Source: Oscillospiraceae bacterium | GTDB lineage: Bacteria > Bacillota > Clostridia > Oscillospirales > Acutalibacteraceae | NCBI GenBank assembly: GCA_029219165.1 | Contig: JAQXSW010000006.1 | Span: forward strand, 52,792 to 116,791 | Direction: 5' to 3' | DNA length: 64,000 nt | Notes under the pieces: generated by a model | Told to the model about the DNA's origin: nothing | What the model saw: the letters and a program-made list of their open reading frames with translations, nothing else | The model's database searches: none | Shown here: piece by piece, positions 58,386 to 64,000 of the stretch | Numbering within the stretch: the first letter of the stretch is position 1 | Layout: each line of letters opens with the position of its first letter | Program-made: the position numbers and the translations under genes

Positions 58386-60092
58386 CTAAATTTCAACCTC
58401 AAAAACAAAAACCTCAGAAGGCTCCATTACAAACTGAAAGCCTGTATCTTTTGCCATATCAAAATCAATGTTTCTATTTGAATTTGAAATGAGTATTTCC
58501 TTTAGCGATTCATCTATAGAAATTTCTCTTTGCACTCCGTCAAAGTTTGCCACAATTATAATCTTTTGGTCATTCAAACTCCTACTATATGCAACAATTT
58601 TACTTTCATCTTCTAATTCACGTTTAAAATTACCATAAATAAACGTTTCAGAATACTTTCTAGCTTTTCTAAGTGCAATTAGTTTTTTATAGTAATTTAA
58701 TACTGAATCAGGGTCTTTTTCCTGGCTTTCAACATTAATATCAACGTAATTTGGGTTTAATTTTAACCATGGTGTACCCTCTGTAAATCCGGCATTTTCC
58801 TTAAATGTCCATTGCATTGGAGTTCTAGCATTATCACGACTAAACTTACGACATGCATCCATAGCTTCATCGTCAGAAAGCCCGGCATCTCTTGCAACAT
58901 TATACTGATCTTTTGTATTAATATCATTAAATTCTGTAATATCATTCCACTCAGAATTTGTCATTCCTATTTCTTGACCCTGATAGATAAACGGTAAACC
59001 TCTAAATAAAAGACTAACTGTTGCTATCATCTTTTTACCCATGTCATTTTGGGCATAAGTCGGCAAATATCTGGAAACGCCTCTTGGCTCATCATGGTTT
59101 TCAATAATGTTTGCCATAAATCCAATGCCTTCTGCCATTTCCTGAGCAGAAAACAATTCATTTTTCCATTCGTCCACGGTAAAGTCCGGAGTGTCATACC
59201 AGCCATGTTCCCCATTCACCATAGTCTCGGCAGAAAAATCAAAAATTGTTGAGAAATATCCGTCTTCACCTATAAACTTGGACAATGCACTTTTATCAAT
59301 GTTAAATGCTTCCGCAACAGTCAAAGCATCATGAGGTTTGAAGGTCCTTTCTTTAAGTTCCTTCAAAAACAAATCAATACCCTCAGGATTTTTCTCATTT
59401 AGACTTTCAATGGTTCTAAAACATATTGCCAAGCCATCGTCACCATCAGGCTCAAGCATTGGGAACTCTAAATCTTTCTTAATATTCATTATTGCGTCAA
59501 TTCTAAAGCCGGCAAGGCCCTTGTCCAACCACCAATTGACCATCTTGTATACTTCTTCACGAAGTTTTGGATTTTCCCAATTCAAATCCGGTTGTTCTTT
59601 TGAAAAAAGATGCAAATAGTATTTATTTGAATTCGGTACCGGTTCCCAAACGCTGCCGCCAAAATAAGACCGAAGGTTGTCCGGTGGATTTCCATCCTTT
59701 CCTTCTCGGAAATAAAAGAAATCCGCATACTCACCTTCCGGATCCTCTAATGCCTTTTTAAACCACTCATGTTCAATAGAGCAGTGATTCACCACCAAAT
59801 CCATCAGGATATACATATTTCTTTTCTTTGCCTCATGGAGCAGTTCATCAAACTCCTCCATTGTGCCGAATTCTTCGGCAATGGCATAATAATCAGAAAT
59901 ATCGTACCCCTGATCCACGAATGGGGACTTATAGATAGGTGATAACCAAATAATATCAACACCTAACTCTTTCAGATAATCAAGTTTTGATATTACGCCT
60001 CTAAGATCACCTATTCCGTCCCCATTCGTATCTAAAAAACTCTTTGGGTATATCTGATACGCAACTTTATCATGCCACCATTTACGTTCCAT
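58386..60092 (-). CDS. GH13 alpha-glucosidase (oligo-1,6-glucosidase / trehalose-6-phosphate hydrolase type)
   Basis: 568 residues. (Beta/alpha)8 barrel with the conserved regions MDLVVNHCS (about 97-105), GFRIDAIMNI with nucleophile D199, TVAEAFN with acid/base E261, and IIENHDEPRG with D334. The small C-terminal beta domain is complete. This is subfamily GH13_31-like in outline, cytosolic with no signal peptide. Isomaltose, sucrose and trehalose-6-phosphate enzymes share these motifs. The start at 60092 was chosen over one codon earlier for its spacing to GAGG. It follows the SGNH-like gene by 22 bases. Confidence 0.9.
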   Translation of the reverse strand: MERKWWHDKVAYQIYPKSFLDTNGDGIGDLRGVISKLDYLKELGVDIIWLSPIYKSPFVDQGYDISDYYAIAEEFGTMEEFDELLHEAKKRNMYILMDLVVNHCSIEHEWFKKALEDPEGEYADFFYFREGKDGNPPDNLRSYFGGSVWEPVPNSNKYYLHLFSKEQPDLNWENPKLREEVYKMVNWWLDKGLAGFRIDAIMNIKKDLEFPMLEPDGDDGLAICFRTIESLNEKNPEGIDLFLKELKERTFKPHDALTVAEAFNIDKSALSKFIGEDGYFSTIFDFSAETMVNGEHGWYDTPDFTVDEWKNELFSAQEMAEGIGFMANIIENHDEPRGVSRYLPTYAQNDMGKKMIATVSLLFRGLPFIYQGQEIGMTNSEWNDITEFNDINTKDQYNVARDAGLSDDEAMDACRKFSRDNARTPMQWTFKENAGFTEGTPWLKLNPNYVDINVESQEKDPDSVLNYYKKLIALRKARKYSETFIYGNFKRELEDESKIVAYSRSLNDQKIIIVANFDGVQREISIDESLKEILISNSNRNIDFDMAKDTGFQFVMEPSEVFVFEVEI

Positions 60093-60114
60093 CATTTCAC
60101 CTCGAGTTAAATAA

Positions 60115-61266
60115 TTACTTATCCAATAAACTCGCCACAATATACTTTGATACTTTCTCTGCACCCTTCTCGTTCAGGTGATCGGTATCAACGAAATCAT
60201 ATGAATCAAATAAATCCAAATCATTCATGTCTAAATAAACAACATTATTAGGAAGGTTGTTTATTGCTTCTAATATTAATTCTTTGTATTTAGGCGAAAT
60301 ATATTTGTTATACTCCTTTGTAAACGGAGTTATCACAATGTATGGATTTATCAAATTTTCATTTAAGAATTCAACAAATTCATTCAACAATGAAAAATTC
60401 TCTTCTATTGTTTTATCATATTTTAAAATTTTGTTATGATCAGCCGTGCGTTTTTGTCCAAATTCATCTCTTTCTTCATTAGATAATTCAGGCCACTTTC
60501 TGCCACTAAAATCAAATATGCCATTTCCACGTCCGCGCATTGAATTGTAATAAGTGGAATTCTCGTCAAACCAATTGCACACTTCATTCCAAATATCCGA
60601 ATCCGAAACACAATGTACTGATTTAGAAAACTTTATATCTTGATCATTCCATATATCTATTGTCTCTGGATCAGTCCAATTATGAGCGTCATTTAAGACA
60701 GGATAATATACATGTTTTATCATTTCGTGGCCATACCGACTTTCTAATGAAACATCTTGAGCAATAATGTAATAGCCCATAACTATTACACAGTTTTTTA
60801 TTTTTTCTTTTGATTCCTTAATAGCCTTTTTGGCATTTATATAATCATAGTATATGTCTTGCGAATGCATGGATAAATTAATGCATCCATTTTGAAACAA
60901 TTTTTCGTCTATTCCATTAAGAGCGTGTGAAGAACCCACAACAATTGTTTCCACATCTACTTTTGATACCCTTTCATGCATATATCGTAGAAAACAATAA
61001 TCATAGTATTTTTTCAACAAAACAGTTGCCGGTCTAGGCACACTATTTATTGCCTCATCAATTTCATTGATTTCAATGGCAAGCTGTTCTAATTCTTGTA
61101 AATAACCAATTCTTATATTTTCATCTTCTAAAGAATTAACCGCTTCTAATGTTATCAAAAAAGATTCTTTACAAGAATTGAACATGTCCAAATCTCTATT
61201 TGACGAAAAACATATAATAGAACTTTTTATTAAGGTCAACAATTCTTCAATTAAATTTCTATCCAT
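60115..61266 (-). CDS. SGNH/GDSL-like protein of unknown function
   Basis: 383 residues. After a helical N-terminal segment (about 1-100), a strand with VVGSSHALNGI presents S112/S113 in the position of the block I serine of SGNH hydrolases. The C-terminus has DTDHLNEKGAEKVSKYI with D360 or D362 and H363 as the Asp-x-x-His pair. Between them NCVIVMGYYI resembles block III. So an esterase or acyltransferase-like fold is likely, but the exact family is not recognised. No membrane helix or signal peptide. It lies between a glycosyltransferase (14 bases upstream) and a GH13 gene in one transcript. Confidence 0.65.
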   Translation of the reverse strand: MDRNLIEELLTLIKSSIICFSSNRDLDMFNSCKESFLITLEAVNSLEDENIRIGYLQELEQLAIEINEIDEAINSVPRPATVLLKKYYDYCFLRYMHERVSKVDVETIVVGSSHALNGIDEKLFQNGCINLSMHSQDIYYDYINAKKAIKESKEKIKNCVIVMGYYIIAQDVSLESRYGHEMIKHVYYPVLNDAHNWTDPETIDIWNDQDIKFSKSVHCVSDSDIWNEVCNWFDENSTYYNSMRGRGNGIFDFSGRKWPELSNEERDEFGQKRTADHNKILKYDKTIEENFSLLNEFVEFLNENLINPYIVITPFTKEYNKYISPKYKELILEAINNLPNNVVYLDMNDLDLFDSYDFVDTDHLNEKGAEKVSKYIVASLLDK

Positions 61267-61280
61267 TAAATACACCCTAT

Positions 61281-63158
61281 TCAATTGATGTCCAATTTGC
61301 TAAGAAGCGATTCAATCAAGTCCGTCATAGAAGGATTAACTCGAACCGCTTTTCCTAAATATCTTATTGCACTACTCAGTTCATTTTCAGCAAGCGATTG
61401 ATCATACTTGTAAATGTAATAGCCATATTGATATTTGGAATCCAAAAGCTTAATATCATCATCATTTAACATTTCTTCATTGATAATATTTGTTACATAG
61501 TTTGCAAGTAAAAGTGAATATATATTGGCAAATTCAACATCGTCGGATAATTTTTCGGTCAACAAACATTCAAATAAAAGTTCACTTATTGAACTCACTT
61601 CAATTGTTGAAATGTACTCTGAGACGCACTCTTTATAATCTTCAAACTGTTCAAATAAAATGGTTACCATTTCCTCCATATTTTCAATTGAAAGTAACGA
61701 AATATATTTTGAAAATGCAACTCCGAACTTCATACACTCTGCAACAACAGGAGTTAACCCAATTAGAAACTCTGGGGCATTATTTACAAATGCATCTAAA
61801 ATATATGGGTATTCTTTTTGGTTTTTCTGCTTTAAAACCTCTAACATGATTGTATAAATTGTTGATTCATCACCAAGAGATAAGATTGCTTCAAAATCCT
61901 CAATAGAATTGCATACCCAGTAGAGTTTATTTATTAACACATCAAACATTTCCGGGGATTTGTTTTTTTCAATATCAGTGAAATGTTTAACAAATTTTGC
62001 AACTTTCTTACTATCAACATCTAATTCAACAAATTTTACAAGCACATCATTGACACATTCAAAGTGTTCAACCTCCAACAATTCCCATTCAACATCATGC
62101 ATTAATTTTAGTGCTTTTTTTATATCACCTAAATTAATTAGGCATTGAATAGCAACTACCTTTCTGCTTTCATAATCAGTATCTTTTACCCCAGGCAAAA
62201 TTCCTAATTGACTAGTTTGAAGTTTATTTTTCCTATACTCCTCCATTTTTTTAAAATAAGAGCAATATTCATTAAAGGCTTCTTCATATTCATTTAACGC
62301 AAATAATGAATCCGCTTTAATAAAATGACCGCATAATGCAGATACTTTCTTGTTTGAATCATCCAGTTTAAACAATTTATCGACATATTGAATTGCTTTT
62401 ATGTATTTTTCTTTAGTGTAATAATGTCTTGCTGCAGAAACATAACATAATTCGTTTAAATTATCCTCATTACCTGACTCAACTAAATCAAGCCATTCAA
62501 GCAAATATTTTTCGCTTTCTTCAATATTTAATGTTCCATTATGAAGGTACATTAATACTCGTGGATCTCTTGGATTTTTTTCATAGTACTCTAACAGTAC
62601 CTTATTATTTCTCTTTTCTTTATTTTTATTGTTTTCTTGATCGGCATATCCATAATGAAGTAACACCACCGATAAATGTTTCGTTTCACCTTCAACTGTA
62701 ATGCACTCATGAATTTTATTGTTAAAAACAACATCTTTTGTTAACTTATAAATTCTTGTTGGAATAAATTCGGTAAATTTTGTATAACTTTTATTTATAA
62801 AATTTCTTTCATGGAAAGATGCACAGGCATAACGCTCCGAATCCTTTGATTCTATGAAATCAAGGATTTGCATAACGGAATCATCTTCAAAAGCTTCATC
62901 CGCATCAATATACATATACCATTTTCCCTTGCTGTATTTAATAGTTTCATTTCTTGCAGCGGCAAAATCATTAATCCATTCAAAATGATGAATATTATCT
63001 GTATATTTACTTGCAATTTCAACCGTTCTATCTGTTGAGCCGGTATCCACAAATACCAGTTCAACTTTCCCGGTATCAAGCAAAGGCTTAATTGATTTCA
63101 AACAGCCCTCAAGATATCTCTCCTCATTTTTAGCAATAATTCCAATTGAAAGCAACAT
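61281..63158 (-). CDS. Family 2 glycosyltransferase with long TPR-like tail
   Basis: 625 residues. The GT-A domain (1-230) begins LLSIGIIAKNEERYLEGCLKSI, then VDTGSTDRT, FEWINDFAAARNETIKYS and YIDADEAF. From about 235 to the end the chain is helical repeats (TPR-like, for example KYIKAIQYVDKLFKLDDSNKKVSALCGHF and YLGKAVRVNPSMTDL). The first 250 residues are close to the 381-residue enzyme at 55748, so they are paralogues. Tails like this in other bacteria bind protein acceptors, as in SunS-type or O-GlcNAc-type transferases, but the acceptor is unknown. ATG with GGAGG. Confidence 0.88.
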   Translation of the reverse strand: MLLSIGIIAKNEERYLEGCLKSIKPLLDTGKVELVFVDTGSTDRTVEIASKYTDNIHHFEWINDFAAARNETIKYSKGKWYMYIDADEAFEDDSVMQILDFIESKDSERYACASFHERNFINKSYTKFTEFIPTRIYKLTKDVVFNNKIHECITVEGETKHLSVVLLHYGYADQENNKNKEKRNNKVLLEYYEKNPRDPRVLMYLHNGTLNIEESEKYLLEWLDLVESGNEDNLNELCYVSAARHYYTKEKYIKAIQYVDKLFKLDDSNKKVSALCGHFIKADSLFALNEYEEAFNEYCSYFKKMEEYRKNKLQTSQLGILPGVKDTDYESRKVVAIQCLINLGDIKKALKLMHDVEWELLEVEHFECVNDVLVKFVELDVDSKKVAKFVKHFTDIEKNKSPEMFDVLINKLYWVCNSIEDFEAILSLGDESTIYTIMLEVLKQKNQKEYPYILDAFVNNAPEFLIGLTPVVAECMKFGVAFSKYISLLSIENMEEMVTILFEQFEDYKECVSEYISTIEVSSISELLFECLLTEKLSDDVEFANIYSLLLANYVTNIINEEMLNDDDIKLLDSKYQYGYYIYKYDQSLAENELSSAIRYLGKAVRVNPSMTDLIESLLSKLDIN

Positions 63159-63187
63159 ATAACTTCCTCCAAAAATTTACTAACTCA

Positions 63188-63216
63188 ATTTTATCAAACA
63201 TACATAATTAATTCAA
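63188..63216 (-). promoter_or_regulatory. Promoter of the GT2-SGNH-GH13 operon
   Basis: Minus-strand TTGAAT (63211-63216), 17-base spacer, TAAAAT (63188-63193), about 25 bases before the start codon. Confidence 0.78.
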
Positions 63217-63233
63217 TTAAGATATAGATAAAA

Positions 63234-63264
63234 AAGACCGAAATCCTTTAAAGATTTCGGTCTT
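63234..63264 (-). terminator. Terminator before the glycosyltransferase promoter
   Basis: AAGACCGAAAT pairs with ATTTCGGTCTT. On the minus strand it ends with TTTTTTATC. No recognised gene lies upstream of it on that strand within the gap. Confidence 0.78.
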
Positions 63265-63669
63265 AAACATTATTAAAACACAATACCGAGAAGTATGTAC
63301 AACACTGAACCAATTATTATTTCCGTACATATAATGTTTATAAATCGCGAGATTACTTCCTGCAAAAGCTTTAAGCAATGGTGGGAAAAGAAATGGTATG
63401 AAAAATAATGTAAAATAAAAAATCCCCCGTAACCAGCAAAACATATGCAGGCTTCGGGGGTTTACCATATCATTCCCACTCGCTCTCTGTAAATCAATCT
63501 TAAACGCTTTTGTTTATGAGATTTAGCAGAGATTATCTTCATTATTTGTATTATCGGTAAAGCATACGCTATACGATTTTTTGTTGCCATATCGTTGCCA
63601 CACTGACAAAGATATTATACACCGCTATCATCGTTTTTTAATGGATTTAATAAATGAAATAACTTCATA
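63265..63669. other. Intergenic region of about 400 bases with no recognised gene
   Basis: This stretch lies between a terminator and the stop of the DUF3298 gene. It holds a second hairpin (63424-63460), a minus-strand frame of 30 hydrophobic codons (63273-63365, start TTG) and a minus-strand frame of 42 codons ending at about 63466 immediately before the second hairpin. A TATAAT on the minus strand near 63615 could start a short transcript. None of these matches a family I know. Confidence 0.5.
63424..63460 (-). terminator. GC-rich terminator-like hairpin
   Basis: CCCCCG pairs with CGGGGG with imperfect inner pairing and a long loop. On the minus strand it is followed by ATTTTTTATTTT. Confidence 0.65.
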
Positions 63670-64000
63670 TTATGAAATAACATCTTTAAACTCCGATTTC
63701 AAAATATCCCTAATTACACCTTTGTCTATAACAAATTCGGGAGTTCCCATTGAGCCGGGGGCAACCTCGTATTTGTCAAAGATAATTACTAAATCACCGT
63801 TTTCATTCCAATAGAAATTGTGGTCTGCACTTACAGTTGCAAATCCTTCGCCTATTCCACTATTATTTATCCAATATGAGATATTTTCATCGTTTGCCAT
63901 TTGCTCTTGCATTTGCATTTTGATTTCTGCCACAAGAATATCGGAAAATTTATCGGTATTGAACAGGTCGCCAAGCTCGACTATCTTTCCTTGTTTTTTA
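63670..64000 (-). CDS. DUF3298 (RsiV/PdaC-type) protein, C-terminal part
   Basis: The frame is open to the right edge, so only the last 109 residues are seen. They read as the end of a DUF3298 domain: DLFNTDKFSDILVAEIKMQMQEQM, then FYWNENGDLVIIFDKYEVAPGSMGTPEFVI. This domain is found in the extracellular part of the anti-sigma factor RsiV (which binds lysozyme) and in peptidoglycan deacetylase PdaC. The part that would decide between them, including any membrane helix, is beyond the window. Confidence 0.82.
   Translation of the reverse strand, partial: KKQGKIVELGDLFNTDKFSDILVAEIKMQMQEQMANDENISYWINNSGIGEGFATVSADHNFYWNENGDLVIIFDKYEVAPGSMGTPEFVIDKGVIRDILKSEFKDVIS

Noticed and set aside
63217..63468. 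83-codon minus-strand frame
   Set aside because: It runs through two terminator hairpins and has no ribosome site or protein-like composition over its whole length.

Overview
The window is low-GC, AT-rich chromosomal DNA from a Gram-positive anaerobe, most likely of class Clostridia; I cannot name the species. The evidence is strong Shine-Dalgarno sites, frequent TTG and GTG starts, a T-box leader on thrS, FMN and SAM-I riboswitches, CIRCE/HrcA heat-shock control, a complete fructose PTS, ECF-type vitamin uptake and an LPXTG-type surface protein. There are no rRNA genes, no CRISPR array and no intact insertion sequence. One tRNA (Arg, anticodon ACG) is present. Genes are densely packed, mostly on the minus strand, in short operons divided by clear hairpin terminators.

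Layout. 1-5.8 kb: a two-component system cut by the left edge, a beta-CASP nuclease, a threonine aldolase-like enzyme, a mini ferredoxin-thioredoxin-reductase-like protein, YwlG and an ECF S-component. 5.9-9.1 kb: tRNA-Arg, family 4 uracil-DNA glycosylase, thrS behind its T-box, and ssb. 9.1-11.2 kb: a thioester-domain surface protein whose upstream region is bracketed by a perfect 14-bp inverted repeat. 11.2-16.1 kb: htpG with a CIRCE operator, a MurE-like ligase without its N-terminal domain, and an acyl-CoA ligase. 16.1-17.0 kb: FMN riboswitch and ribU. 17.0-22.6 kb: fruR-fruK-fruA-ptsH-ptsI. 22.8-27.5 kb: hrcA-grpE-dnaK-dnaJ. 27.6-31.3 kb: folC, an orphan LytTR regulator, and an ECF-type sigma factor coupled to an FHA protein. 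31.4-37 kb: metK operon behind a SAM-I riboswitch, metallophosphoesterase, hflX, and a paired half-size chromate transporter with its own XRE regulator. 37.2-43.2 kb: nicotinate phosphoribosyltransferase, a HAD phosphatase, an SDR enzyme, malQ and a solitary pilT. 43.3-52.4 kb: polar amino acid ABC importer with a radical SAM gene, then alr, a heterodimeric ABC exporter and a DMT permease. 52.5-64 kb: a GGGGACGG tandem repeat array in front of trmO, two tandem HypB-like GTPases, a GDPD, two related family 2 glycosyltransferases, sstT, a GH13 alpha-glucosidase, an SGNH-like protein and, at the right edge, part of a DUF3298 protein.

Most content is core metabolism and stress response. HrcA encoded at 26.4-27.5 kb probably controls both its own operon and htpG through two perfect CIRCE elements in this window. 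The most unusual features are non-coding: the inverted repeat around the surface-protein promoter region (a candidate phase switch), a 13-bp inverted repeat around the tRNA-Arg -10 box, the REP/BIME-like array before trmO, palindromes embedded in the XRE and glycosyltransferase promoters, and two terminator-bounded units at 63.2-63.6 kb with no recognised gene.
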